Assembly: GCA_963933195.1 (NCBI GenBank)
Contig: CAWVUS010000017.1
Coordinates: 1 to 39,742, forward strand
DNA: 39,742 bases
Source: UBA8437 sp963933195
GTDB taxonomy: Bacteria > Planctomycetota > Planctomycetia > Planctomycetales > Planctomycetaceae
Direction: 5' to 3'
Each line of letters starts with the position of its first letter. Position 1 is the stretch's first letter. Below, in pieces: positions 32,604 through 39,742 of this stretch. Position numbers and translations under genes: made by a program. The notes beneath the pieces were generated by a model. The model worked only from the letters and a program-made list of their open reading frames with translations, was not told the origin of the DNA and searched no databases.

Positions 32604-33515
32604 TCAGCGGGCTGTTTCCGAGGATGAGGTTGGCGGAGCGTGTCCGTGAAGGTGCGGTGGCTCGACGTAGCGGATCGTCCACGCCAGGATGACTCCGGCC
32701 AACAGGCAGGCCGAGTACTTGATGCGGTCGTGCGAGTGAAACTGGATTTCCGGCAGCAGGTCGCCGAGCGCAATGCAGAGGAAAACCCCGGCTGAGAATG
32801 CCAGTGCGGCTGGTACAAGTTGGCCCGTTGATGAGTCGCTCAGTTGCATGTCCAGCAGTAGAAAGAACAACAAGGCGGCGATCGGGCAGACCAGTGCGTA
32901 GGCCACGTTCACCTTCCACTGGGACTGGCGTGACCAGCCGCCGGCGGCCATCAGAGTGGTGATCGACATCGAATCCAGGGGCTTGTGCAGGGCGATGGCC
33001 AGGAAGGTGCCGATTCCGGCCAGTATTATCGGCTCGCTGGCCCCCGAACTGGCCGCCACGGCCGTGGCCAATGCCACTCCGTCGATCAGCGTGTGAATCG
33101 TCAATCCGACGAAGACACCCGTCCAACTCAGGGAATGTTGTGTTCCGTGATGGTGCGAATGGCTGTCGTCGTGGTCGTGATCACACGCTGGCAGTTCCTG
33201 GGTGTTCTCAACCGAACCGTGCTGGTGAAAGTGGAGAGCCCGGACCAGGAAGAACATTCCCAGGAGTCCGATCATCAGGTAGAGCATTGCCGAATCGAGC
33301 GATCCGCCATGTTCGACCGAGTGAGGCAGCATGTGGAAGCAGGCAATGCCCAGCATGAATCCGGCCACCAGGCTCATCAACGCGTGCAGTCGCACGTGGG
33401 TGAAACGGATCATTCCCGGTAGCCAGCCGCCGACCAGGGACACCGCGGCGATCAGGACACAATACATCAGCAGGGTGAGCACGACGGATCGCCAGGAGAA
33501 TCGGGGTGCACGCAC
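32604..33515 (-). CDS. ZIP family metal transporter with His-rich loop
   Basis: A 303-residue membrane protein with about eight hydrophobic segments. The variable cytoplasmic loop after the third helix is histidine-rich (CDHDHDDSHSHHHGTQH), and the metal-binding helices contain GLTIHTLIDGVALATAV and ALHKPLDSMSITTLM (H and D side chains). These are the marks of a ZIP (zinc or iron permease) importer. The start is a GTG at 33515 and is not well supported by a ribosome binding site; an ATG at 33467 is the alternative. It is convergent with the SDR gene and is upstream of the tRNA gene in the opposite direction. Confidence 0.88.
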   Translation of the reverse strand: MRAPRFSWRSVVLTLLMYCVLIAAVSLVGGWLPGMIRFTHVRLHALMSLVAGFMLGIACFHMLPHSVEHGGSLDSAMLYLMIGLLGMFFLVRALHFHQHGSVENTQELPACDHDHDDSHSHHHGTQHSLSWTGVFVGLTIHTLIDGVALATAVAASSGASEPIILAGIGTFLAIALHKPLDSMSITTLMAAGGWSRQSQWKVNVAYALVCPIAALLFFLLLDMQLSDSSTGQLVPAALAFSAGVFLCIALGDLLPEIQFHSHDRIKYSACLLAGVILAWTIRYVEPPHLHGHAPPTSSSETAR

Positions 33516-33636
33516 ACAGCGGGAGAAATGGTCCCGTTGGCGGTGTCGAAAGGCCAGTTGACGATTCTAGACGTCACCGACGAAGAAACCCAAGGGAGGG
33601 CCACCCGCTGGCATTCCCGCCGTGCGGAACGCCGAC

Positions 33637-33642
33637 TATACT
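33637..33642 (+). promoter_or_regulatory. Possible -10 box of the tRNA-Gln promoter
   Basis: TATACT lies 19 bases before the first tRNA base, which would put the transcript start about 12 bases before the mature 5' end. The -35 region is poor (TTCCCG at 33614-33619, 17 bases away). Position supports it more than sequence does. Confidence 0.4.
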
Positions 33643-33660
33643 CAGCCCAACAACTTGTCT

Positions 33661-33731
33661 TGCCCGATAGTGTAATGGTAGCACGAGTGACTCTGACTCA
33701 CTTAGTCTAGGTTCAAATCCTAGTCGGGCAA
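33661..33731 (+). tRNA. tRNA-Gln (anticodon CTG)
   Basis: A 71-base cloverleaf can be folded by eye. The acceptor arm TGCCCGA pairs with TCGGGCA. The D arm is closed by GTG/CAC around TAATGGTAG. The anticodon arm is AGTGA/TCACT with loop CTCTGAC, giving anticodon CTG (reads CAG, Gln). The T arm is CTAGG/CCTAG around TTCAAAT. The discriminator base is A and CCA is not encoded. It is the only RNA gene I could see in the window. Confidence 0.92.
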
Positions 33732-33769
33732 CTTTCACCAAACCCCGTGCCTGAAAGCGGAAACGCATC

Positions 33770-33786
33770 CCCGGCCCTGAGCCGGG
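33770..33786 (+). terminator. Possible hairpin downstream of tRNA-Gln
   Basis: CCCGGC and GCCGGG form a six-base-pair stem around a CCTGA loop, 38 bases after the tRNA. No T-run follows, so it is not a clear intrinsic terminator. It may limit read-through of the tRNA transcript. Confidence 0.25.
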
Positions 33787-33806
33787 CGCAGGCTCTGACC
33801 CTGAAA

Positions 33807-33828
33807 AGTGGTGTAGTACTACACCACT
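33807..33828. promoter_or_regulatory. 22-bp perfect palindrome, candidate operator
   Basis: The half-site AGTGGTGTAGT is followed with no spacer by its exact reverse complement. It lies 76 bases after the tRNA, 22 bases before a short ORF and 126 bases before the cupin gene. No T-run follows, so a protein-binding site is more likely than a terminator. The inner part contains TGTAGTA and TACTACA, half-sites also known from BlaI/MecI-type operators, but here in the outward arrangement. Confidence 0.45.
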
Positions 33829-33849
33829 CTCGGAAAAGGAGCGACTGCT

Positions 33850-33885
33850 ATGCGTCGACGATGCTGGTTTCCGTCGGTGAGCTGA
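33850..33885 (+). CDS. Possible 11-residue leader ORF upstream of the cupin gene
   Basis: An ATG with AAGGAG at 33836-33841, eight bases away, the best ribosome binding site in this gap. It encodes MRRRCWFPSVS and then TGA. It starts 22 bases after the palindrome and ends 68 bases before the cupin ATG, which itself has no good ribosome binding site. Three Arg codons in a row followed by Cys and Trp would suit a leader peptide, but chance occurrence is quite possible. Confidence 0.25.
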   Translation: MRRRCWFPSVS

Positions 33886-33953
33886 TCTGGCGTCTGTTGA
33901 ATTGACGCTGCGGTCTCTTGTGCTGGTTCTGATCCCTCTGCCTGGATTTCCTT

Positions 33954-34433
33954 ATGCCCATCGCCAACTGGAAAACACAGTCGTACAACCTTGTCCAGAG
34001 TCTGTTGTTTGCCAATCCGCATCGCGTGATTCGCATGCTGGTCAAGAACGAGTCGGGTGAACGGCAGGAACGCAGCGAGATTCCGGCTCCGGTGTTGCGG
34101 ATTTATGAGACCGACGCGCCTCCGGAGCGGATGTGCCTGCAGACGATTCAGTGCGTGCAGCACATGTTGATCCCTCCCGGGCACCGTCATGTTCTGGAAC
34201 TGCACATTCATCCCGATGCTGAAGAACTGGTCGTGGTGATGAGTGGCCGTGGGACCGCCGTCCTGGATGGCGAAAAAACGGAGATCGCGGCCGGCGATGT
34301 CGTTTATATTCCGCCGAATACCGAGCACGAGATTCAAAACACCAGTGACGAGTTGCTGGGCGTACTGTTTTTGGCGGCTCCGGTTGGCGAAGGCCTGACA
34401 CGGTTGGCCGAGGCCCAGGCGGCGGTCGGTTGA
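33954..34433 (+). CDS. Single-domain cupin protein
   Basis: A 159-residue cytoplasmic protein with a conserved cupin barrel. Motif 1 is H84-I-H86-PDAE-E with glycine at about 98 (HIHPDAEELVVVMSGRG), and motif 2 ends in H125 (GDVVYIPPNTEHEIQN), so the metal-binding residues are intact. The N-terminal 45 residues are outside the barrel. Such proteins can be isomerases, dioxygenases or sensors; nothing fixes the substrate. The ATG at 33954 lacks a clear ribosome binding site. It is the first gene after the palindrome and is followed after 71 bases by a DUF1549/DUF1553 gene on the same strand. Confidence 0.83.
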   Translation: MPIANWKTQSYNLVQSLLFANPHRVIRMLVKNESGERQERSEIPAPVLRIYETDAPPERMCLQTIQCVQHMLIPPGHRHVLELHIHPDAEELVVVMSGRGTAVLDGEKTEIAAGDVVYIPPNTEHEIQNTSDELLGVLFLAAPVGEGLTRLAEAQAAVG

Positions 34434-34504
34434 CGTGGCTGTCTATAGAAGGGCACCAGTGACTACTCTGGTAGGTGATGAAGTGCCTGCCAGGGGATTT
34501 TCGT

Positions 34505-36409
34505 GTGATTCGGATGCTCGTCGCGGTTGTGATCGCGATTGCGGTTCGTGGCGAGTCGGTCCGGGCGGACGATCGGCCGGAGCACTGGGCTTTTCGGCCC
34601 ATCAAGCAACCGGTTGTCCCGCAACATGGCGGACCCACGGCGATCGATCGGTTTGTCCGTTCTCGCCTGGCTGTAGAAAACCTGGTCTCCTCGGCTCCAG
34701 CTCCCGATGCGGTCCAGGTCCGTCGGCTGACCCTGGATCTCACCGGGTTGCTTCCGACTGCTGAACGCATTGACGCGTTTCTCGCGGATTCCCGGCCGGA
34801 TCGCTGGGAACGGCTCGTCGACGAACTGCTGGCATCACCCCACTTTGGCGAGCGGTGGGGACGTCACTGGCTGGACCTCGCGCGTTTTGCCGACAGCAGC
34901 GGATACGAAGCTGACACGCCCCGGCAGGTGTGGCCCTACCGCGATTGGGTCATCAGGGCGTGGAATTCCGACATGGGTTTCGAGAGGTTTGTTACCGAAC
35001 AACTGGCTGGGGACTTGTTGCCCGGCGACGAGATTTCGCAAAAAATTGCGACCGGTTTTCAGTGTAACGTGATCTACGATCCGGGAGTCCGCTACGAGGC
35101 AATCGTTGACCAGGTGCAGACCGTCGGGTCGGTCTTTCTGGGGCTGACTCTTGGTTGTGCGCAGTGTCATTCACACAAGACCGATCCTCTCTCGCACGAG
35201 GAGTTCTATCGGCTGTACGCGTTCTTCAACGAGACGGCGATCGAGCGGTTGCCTTTGCCGGGTTTCGATCCGGGGTACCGGGATGGCCTGGTGATTCGAG
35301 ACGAGAAGGCGAAATCAAAACGGCCGACCGGTCCCGCCACCCTTGTGTTGAAGTCCGCCCCGCAACCCACTCACGTGTTCCAGCAGGGTGACCCCTCCCA
35401 ACCGGGAGAGAAGGTGACAGCCGGGTTCCCAGCCTTCCTCTCAATCGCGACTGAAACGGGGGCTGAAAAAAACATCCCCAACCGGGTCGATTTTGCACGC
35501 TGGATCCTCTCGGAGCAGAACCCCCTGACCGATCGGGTGACGGTCAACCGGGTGTGGCAAAGGCTACTTGGAGCAGGCCTGGTGGACTCGGAAAATGACT
35601 TTGGTGTTCAGACAGCGGCCCCGTCGCACCCCGGTTTGCTTGATCACCTGGTGCTGGAATTTCGACACGGCGGTCGACGTTTCAAATCGCTGATCCGTCA
35701 GATTGTGCTATCGGCCACCTATCGCCAGGCCAGTGACGAGCGGGAGGATCTGGCCGCGATTGATGCGGGAAACCGCCTGCTGGGGAGGCAACGGCGGTTG
35801 CGGCTGGAAGCCGAGGTGATCCGTGACATCAGCCTGCAGGCCGGTGGAATGTTGTCCGAGAAGATGCTGGGGCCCAGCGTGTTCCCCGATCAACCGGCGG
35901 GAGTCCTTGATGCACGGGCGACGGCCGCGAAATGGACACCCAGTACCGGTGAGGACCGTTGGAGGCGGGGGTTGTACACCTTCCACTGGCGGCTGACACC
36001 GCATCCGTTAAAGCCGTTGTTTGATGCTCCCGAGGGAGTGACGGCCTGTACCCGTCGCGACCGGTCCAACGTCCCGGTCCAGGCCCTGGCACTGCTCAAC
36101 GACACTTCCTTTTATGAATCCGCTCGGGGACTGGGGCGGTGGGCCTGGCGGCAGGAGGGGAGGGCTGCGAAACGACTGGATGCCGTGTTCCTCAGGTGCC
36201 TGGGTCGCAGGCCGTCGACAGCCGAACGGGGTGTGCTGTTGAATCTGTTCACTGCACAGCGGGAGACATTGCTACAGGACACGGCGGGCTGCCGAGCCAT
36301 CCTGGGACTCGATGGCCAGGCGACTGCCGATGGGATGGTCGACCGGGCGGCCTGGGTGCTGGTCGCCCGCGTGGTCCTGAACCTGGACGAATTTTTCACT
36401 CGAGAATAA
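34505..36409 (+). CDS. DUF1549/DUF1553 protein without N-terminal cytochrome domain
   Basis: A 634-residue secreted protein. After a signal peptide (MIRMLVAVVIAIAVRGESVRA) comes HWAFRPIKQP, the usual lead into DUF1549, then LTLDLTGLLPTAERIDAFL and ERWGRHWLDLARFADSSGYE. CAQCHSHKTDPLSHEEFY, the internal CxxCH site, is present. DUF1553 is seen from about 330 (RVDFARWILSEQNPLTDRVTVNRVWQ outline) to LDARATAAKW and RRDRSNVPVQALALLND. The separate N-terminal CxxCH domain present in the gene at 44-1993 is missing. GTG 34505 is chosen because AGGGGA at 34492-34497 precedes it by seven bases; GTG 34475 and ATG 34478 are alternatives. The partner DUF1501 gene starts two bases after its stop. Confidence 0.88.
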   Translation: MIRMLVAVVIAIAVRGESVRADDRPEHWAFRPIKQPVVPQHGGPTAIDRFVRSRLAVENLVSSAPAPDAVQVRRLTLDLTGLLPTAERIDAFLADSRPDRWERLVDELLASPHFGERWGRHWLDLARFADSSGYEADTPRQVWPYRDWVIRAWNSDMGFERFVTEQLAGDLLPGDEISQKIATGFQCNVIYDPGVRYEAIVDQVQTVGSVFLGLTLGCAQCHSHKTDPLSHEEFYRLYAFFNETAIERLPLPGFDPGYRDGLVIRDEKAKSKRPTGPATLVLKSAPQPTHVFQQGDPSQPGEKVTAGFPAFLSIATETGAEKNIPNRVDFARWILSEQNPLTDRVTVNRVWQRLLGAGLVDSENDFGVQTAAPSHPGLLDHLVLEFRHGGRRFKSLIRQIVLSATYRQASDEREDLAAIDAGNRLLGRQRRLRLEAEVIRDISLQAGGMLSEKMLGPSVFPDQPAGVLDARATAAKWTPSTGEDRWRRGLYTFHWRLTPHPLKPLFDAPEGVTACTRRDRSNVPVQALALLNDTSFYESARGLGRWAWRQEGRAAKRLDAVFLRCLGRRPSTAERGVLLNLFTAQRETLLQDTAGCRAILGLDGQATADGMVDRAAWVLVARVVLNLDEFFTRE

Positions 36410-36411
36410 CG

Positions 36412-37842
36412 ATGGGCATGGTGCCGTTTTCTGATTGCCAACTGCCGTCGAGTGTTTCTCGCCGAGCGTTGTTTCGCTCCGGTGGTCTCTCACTGGCCTC
36501 GCTGGCGATGTCCCAGTTGTCCGCCGCCGAGACGGGGGCGGCGAGGCGTTCCCATTTTGCGCCCAGGGCCAAGTCGGTGATCTTCCTGTTCCAGGTGGGT
36601 GGTCCCAGCCAGTTGGACCTGTTCGACCCGAAGCCGGAAGTCAATCGCCGGGATGGGGAGGAGTTGCCCGAGAGCCTGTTGAAAAAAGTGTCCTTTGCAC
36701 AGATCCAGGAAAAGCGTCCTCGGCTGATGGGCTCTCCCTACCGGTTCCGACAGCATGGTGAGAGTGGAGCGTGGGTGTCGGAATTGATGCCTCACACGGC
36801 GGGGATCGTGGACCGGATCACGATCGCGCGAACATTGCGGACAGACGATACGAATCACATGTTCGCCGAGTTGTTGATGAACACCGGCTGGCGGCGATTT
36901 GGGCGGCCGAGCCTGGGCAGTTGGGTGTCCTACGGGTTGGGAAGCCAGTCGCAGGAGATGCCGGCATTCCTTGTGCTGGGTTCGAAGCCCCGCAGCAAGA
37001 GTGCGAACTACGGCAACGGTTTTTTGCCATCTCAGTACCAGGGGACCGTGTTGCGAGATGCCGGTGAACCGATCCTGAACCTCTCGAATCCACCGGGAGT
37101 GACGACGCGGCGGCAGAGGTTGTCCATCGATGCCATCAATCAACTGAACCGGCTGCGGCTAGATGCGTCCGGCGACGACGAGATCCGGGCCAGGATTGCC
37201 AGTTACGAGATGGCGTACCGGATGCAGGCGCGGGCGCCGGAGTTGCTGTCGCTGGATCGAGAGACTCCGGAAACACTGAAGCTGTACGGGATCGACGATC
37301 CCGCCAGGCCGTCATTTGCCAGGAACTGCCTGCTGGCCCGGCGGTTGGTTGAGAAGGGTGTCCGTTTCGTGCAGGTGTTTCACGGCGACTGGGATCATCA
37401 CACCGATATCGGCAACCGGCTTCCGTCGGAGTGCCGCGTGACCGACCAGGGATCGGCGGCACTGGTCGTGGACCTGGCGCGGCGTGGCCTGCTGGAAGAC
37501 ACGCTGGTCGTCTGGGGTGGCGAATTGGGGCGGACTCCGGTGGCTCAGAAGCCGATGGCCGCCGGTGGCCGCGTGGGACGTGATCACCAGATCGAGGCGT
37601 TCACGATGTGGTTTGCCGGTGGCGGCGTGCGGCCCGGACAGGTGATCGGCGAGACCAACGACCTGGGGTGCCTGCCGGCTGAAGACGGATGGCACGTGTA
37701 CGACCTGCAGGCGACGATATTGCACGCCCTGGGGTTGGACCACGAACGGCTGACTTACCGTTACGAGGGCCGCGAGTTCCGCCTGACGGACATTTACGGC
37801 GAGGTGAAGAGCGAACTGTTCGCCACGGCGTCACGCGGTTGA
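36412..37842 (+). CDS. DUF1501 family protein, Tat-exported
   Basis: A 476-residue DUF1501 protein. The twin-arginine signal is VSRRALFRSGGLSLASLAM. Hallmarks are VIFLFQVGGPSQLDLFDPKPE, NCLLARRLVEKGVRFVQVFHGDWDHH, VWGGELGRTP and MWFAGGGVRPGQVIGETNDLG, and the C-terminus YEGREFRLTDIYGEV is common in this group. The reading frame is open upstream to 36139 inside the preceding gene; the ATG at 36412, two bases after that gene's stop (or 36418), is the natural start for a coupled pair. It is convergent with the Gfo/Idh gene, with 23 bases between stops. Confidence 0.9.
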   Translation: MGMVPFSDCQLPSSVSRRALFRSGGLSLASLAMSQLSAAETGAARRSHFAPRAKSVIFLFQVGGPSQLDLFDPKPEVNRRDGEELPESLLKKVSFAQIQEKRPRLMGSPYRFRQHGESGAWVSELMPHTAGIVDRITIARTLRTDDTNHMFAELLMNTGWRRFGRPSLGSWVSYGLGSQSQEMPAFLVLGSKPRSKSANYGNGFLPSQYQGTVLRDAGEPILNLSNPPGVTTRRQRLSIDAINQLNRLRLDASGDDEIRARIASYEMAYRMQARAPELLSLDRETPETLKLYGIDDPARPSFARNCLLARRLVEKGVRFVQVFHGDWDHHTDIGNRLPSECRVTDQGSAALVVDLARRGLLEDTLVVWGGELGRTPVAQKPMAAGGRVGRDHQIEAFTMWFAGGGVRPGQVIGETNDLGCLPAEDGWHVYDLQATILHALGLDHERLTYRYEGREFRLTDIYGEVKSELFATASRG

Positions 37843-37865
37843 AACCGTGAGAGGCCAGGGGCCAT

Positions 37866-39167
37866 TCACACCTGCCAGCCGACCCGGAACGCCGGCTTGA
37901 TCAGCCCGCGGGCTCGCGGGTTGCCGGTGACTGTCAGGGTCTTGTGGTCCCAGCCGAAGCCCTCGCCACCAGCCCGGTAGGCCACGTTGCCCAACAACAC
38001 TGTCTCGGTGAGCGGTCCCGAGTAATCGAAATGGCAGGTGGCCGGGCCACCGCCCCGGATGGCGGCGGTCCATTCGCGGTAGAATCCCGGCGAGTTGGGG
38101 ACCGTCTTGACCTCGATCTTGGCGTCCTTGAATTTCGATTCGGGCAACAGTTGCCGCTTCGAGAATCCACACAGCAGCATGCCCTCGGTGCCGACAAACA
38201 GCGTGTTGTTGCCGTTGTGCTTCAGGCCGTGCTTCTTGAGAATCTCGGGTCCATTCTGGGCGTGGTACCAGTTCAGCATCACCTCGGGGCGGTCGCCCTT
38301 GGCCGGGAACCGCAAGTGGGTGGCCATCGAACGCGGGGTGGTCAGGGCGTGGACCGGTGGGCCGGAGGCCGAGACGTGGTTGGGGTAGTCCAGGTCCAGG
38401 GCCCAGAATGGGATGTCCAGGATGTGACAGCCCCAGTTGCCGGTTTCTCCGGTGCCGTAGTCCCACCAGAACCGCCAGCCGTAGGGGCAGTAGGTCGAGT
38501 GGTAAGAGCGTGGTGCCACGGGACCCTGCCAGAGATTCCAGTCGAGGTGTGCCGGCACCTCGGGCTTGTCGTTGGGGATCTTGGACATTCCGCGGGTGCC
38601 GCCGATCCAACTGTGGACCTCGGTGACCGTCCCGATTGCGCCGGCCTTGATCAATTCGACCACCCGGTGCACGTTGGGGATCGTGTGTCGCTGGACACCC
38701 AGTTGCGTGGCCACCTTCTGCTTGCGGGCCAGGTCGGTCATCTGGCGGACCTCCCAGATAGAGTGGGCCATCGGTTTTTCGCAGTAAAGGTGTTTGCCGA
38801 GTTGCAGGGCGGCCATCGAGGGGTGGAAGTGGGTGTGGTCGGGGGTGCTGATGACAACAGCATCGATCTGCTTGCCGATGGCGTCGTACATCTTGCGGAA
38901 GTCCTTGAACTTCCGGGCCTTGGGGTACCGTTCGTAGGCTTTTCCAGCCCGCACATCGTCGACGTCGCACAATCCCGCGACATTCTCGCCCAGCCGTACC
39001 ATCGATCCGAGATTGGCTGCACCGCGCCCGCCGATTCCGATAAACGCCACGTTGATCTTCTCGTTGGCCGCCGCGAACGCTCGGGGGCTGGGTGTGCCCA
39101 GGAACAGTCCGGTGCCAACGGCGGCGGCCGATTTCAGGAGGTCGCGGCGGTTGATCGAATGGGTCAT
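37866..39167 (-). CDS. Gfo/Idh/MocA family oxidoreductase, Tat-exported
   Basis: A 433-residue NAD(P)-dependent sugar or inositol oxidoreductase. A Tat signal (INRRDLLKSAAAVGTGLFLG) precedes the Rossmann motif GIGGRG (44-49). STPDHTHFHPSMAALQLGKH and CEKPMAHS (EKP at 130-132) are the family marks. The C-terminal domain contains WHDYGTGETGNWGCHILD-like sequence (WWDYGTGETGNWG) and WYHAQNGPEILKKHG. Exported members are common in planctomycetes and probably carry tightly bound cofactor. It follows the partial DUF1501 gene by 90 bases on the same strand. Substrate unknown. Confidence 0.9.
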   Translation of the reverse strand: MTHSINRRDLLKSAAAVGTGLFLGTPSPRAFAAANEKINVAFIGIGGRGAANLGSMVRLGENVAGLCDVDDVRAGKAYERYPKARKFKDFRKMYDAIGKQIDAVVISTPDHTHFHPSMAALQLGKHLYCEKPMAHSIWEVRQMTDLARKQKVATQLGVQRHTIPNVHRVVELIKAGAIGTVTEVHSWIGGTRGMSKIPNDKPEVPAHLDWNLWQGPVAPRSYHSTYCPYGWRFWWDYGTGETGNWGCHILDIPFWALDLDYPNHVSASGPPVHALTTPRSMATHLRFPAKGDRPEVMLNWYHAQNGPEILKKHGLKHNGNNTLFVGTEGMLLCGFSKRQLLPESKFKDAKIEVKTVPNSPGFYREWTAAIRGGGPATCHFDYSGPLTETVLLGNVAYRAGGEGFGWDHKTLTVTGNPRARGLIKPAFRVGWQV

Positions 39168-39257
39168 GGGGCGTGCTCCGGTCTCGTTTGGTCGTTGTGT
39201 GCTGGAACAGGGAGAGTGTGGTTGGTTGGATTATTGTCGGCAATAGTGGGTGGAGTT

Positions 39258-39742
39258 CTAGAGGTCACGTACCCGCCGGCCCTCACAGAGAACCTGCTGG
39301 ACCCGCTGGAACTCGTCGAAATAGGTCTGGTGTGGGTCGACTCCCAGGTGGTGGTAGATGGTCGCATGCAGGTCGGCGGGGGTGACCGGTTGGTCGACCA
39401 CGTGTCCGCCGTTTCGGGTGGTTGATCCGTAGACTTGTCCGCCGCGGACTCCTCCGCCGGCCAACAGCGCGGTGAAGGCGTGGGGCCAGTGGTCACGGCC
39501 TGTCGACTTGGTGTTGTTGCTCTGGGTCACCTCGCCCATTTTTGGAGTGCGCCCGAACTCTCCGACCGCGACCACCAGGGTGGTTTCCAGCAGGCCACGT
39601 TGATCGAGATCGTCAAGGAACGTCGGGAAGGTCTGGTCGAACATCGGGCACAGCAGGGTCTTGAGCTTGGGGAAGTTCCGCTGGTGGGTGTCCCAGCAGG
39701 TGTTGACCCCGTCGATCTTGGTCGGGTCGATCCAGTTGACGG
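39258..39742 (-). CDS. DUF1501 family protein, partial (N-terminus outside window)
   Basis: The C-terminal 160 residues of a DUF1501 protein; the frame is open through the window end, beginning VNWIDPTKIDGVNTCWDTHQ. Family marks are FLDDLDQRGLLETTLVVAVG (one residue before EFGRTPKMGE), GRDHWPHAFTALLAGGGVRGG and PADLHATIYHHLGVDP. It most resembles the unpaired DUF1501 at 12289-13716 in the GRDHWP and LDQRGLL segments. A DUF1549/DUF1553 partner may lie beyond the window. The stop is TAG at 39258-39260. Confidence 0.88.
   Translation of the reverse strand, partial: VNWIDPTKIDGVNTCWDTHQRNFPKLKTLLCPMFDQTFPTFLDDLDQRGLLETTLVVAVGEFGRTPKMGEVTQSNNTKSTGRDHWPHAFTALLAGGGVRGGQVYGSTTRNGGHVVDQPVTPADLHATIYHHLGVDPHQTYFDEFQRVQQVLCEGRRVRDL

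Noticed and set aside
33574..33768. A minus-strand ORF of 64 codons reading RLGFEPRLSESESLVLPLHY
   Set aside because: It is the antisense translation of the tRNA-Gln gene, a well-known type of false protein.
36139..36411. Extension of the second paired DUF1501 gene upstream by 91 codons
   Set aside because: It overlaps the DUF1553 region in another frame, has no family similarity, and would precede the Tat signal.
37831..39243. A 470-codon minus-strand ORF overlapping the Gfo/Idh gene
   Set aside because: It is in another frame of the same strand; the conserved GIGGRG and EKP motifs are in the 37866-39167 frame.
1..39742. Mobile elements, prophage or CRISPR array
   Set aside because: No transposase, integrase, phage structural gene, regular spaced repeat or cas gene was seen on either strand.

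Overview
The window looks like a chromosome segment of a Planctomycetota bacterium, probably a marine or aquatic one. The evidence is the family mix: repeated DUF1549/DUF1553 plus DUF1501 pairs, a very large PVC-type multiheme dehydrogenase, a DUF1080 protein fused to leucine-rich repeats, a DUF4954 beta-helix protein, a Tat-exported Gfo/Idh oxidoreductase, a formylglycine sulfatase, and a small CxxC protein of a type seen in planctomycetes. The DNA is GC-rich and densely coding. I see no transposase, integrase, phage gene or CRISPR array.

Layout. (A) 44-5162, plus strand: DUF1549/DUF1553 cytochrome-like protein, DUF1501 protein, and an LRR/coiled-coil/DUF1080 protein, a secreted set. (B) 12199-5180, minus strand: an acetoin-dehydrogenase-like operon (E1 alpha, E1 beta, AcoX, and an E2-like lipoyl/PSBD/alpha-beta-hydrolase fusion) followed by an HpcH/HpaI aldolase, an LsrG-like ABM protein and an enolase-superfamily enzyme. 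(C) 13716-12289, minus: a solitary DUF1501 gene. (D) 15003-13813, minus: a voltage-gated-channel-like protein with an unusual S4 and selectivity filter; divergent from it at 15216-16565 is a YihY-family membrane protein. (E) 20418-16584, minus: BNR sialidase-like protein, sulfatase and a second enolase-superfamily enzyme, with a 4-base overlap between the last two. (F) 22046-20451, minus: a second HpcH/HpaI aldolase and a CorA-like transporter. (G) 22195-23493, plus: PQQ-like beta-propeller, converging on a ureidoglycolate-lyase-like cupin and a DUF4954 protein (26118-23490, minus). (H) 26212-30899, plus: a 1422-residue pentaheme dehydrogenase translationally coupled to a small CxxC protein. 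(I) 30918-33515: TPR protein, SDR oxidoreductase and ZIP metal transporter. (J) 33661-33731: tRNA-Gln(CTG), followed by a 22-bp perfect palindrome, a possible 11-codon leader ORF and a cupin gene. (K) 34505-37842, plus: a second DUF1549/DUF1553 plus DUF1501 pair, converging on a Gfo/Idh oxidoreductase and a truncated DUF1501 gene that leaves the window.

Taken together the region reads as carbohydrate and sugar-acid catabolism. Exported hydrolases and desulfating enzymes (sialidase-like, sulfatase, DUF1080, Gfo/Idh) would release sugars. The enolase-superfamily enzymes may act as dehydratases giving 2-keto-3-deoxy acids, and the HpcH/HpaI aldolases may cleave these to pyruvate plus an aldehyde. 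A 2-oxoacid/acetoin dehydrogenase-type complex could oxidise the C2-C4 products. This pathway is an inference from gene content and adjacency; no substrate can be read from the sequence. No E3 (dihydrolipoamide dehydrogenase) gene, transcription regulator or sugar transporter lies in the window. All six convergent gene junctions are very tight (from a 4-base overlap to a 23-base gap) and no intergenic stretch exceeds 300 bases.
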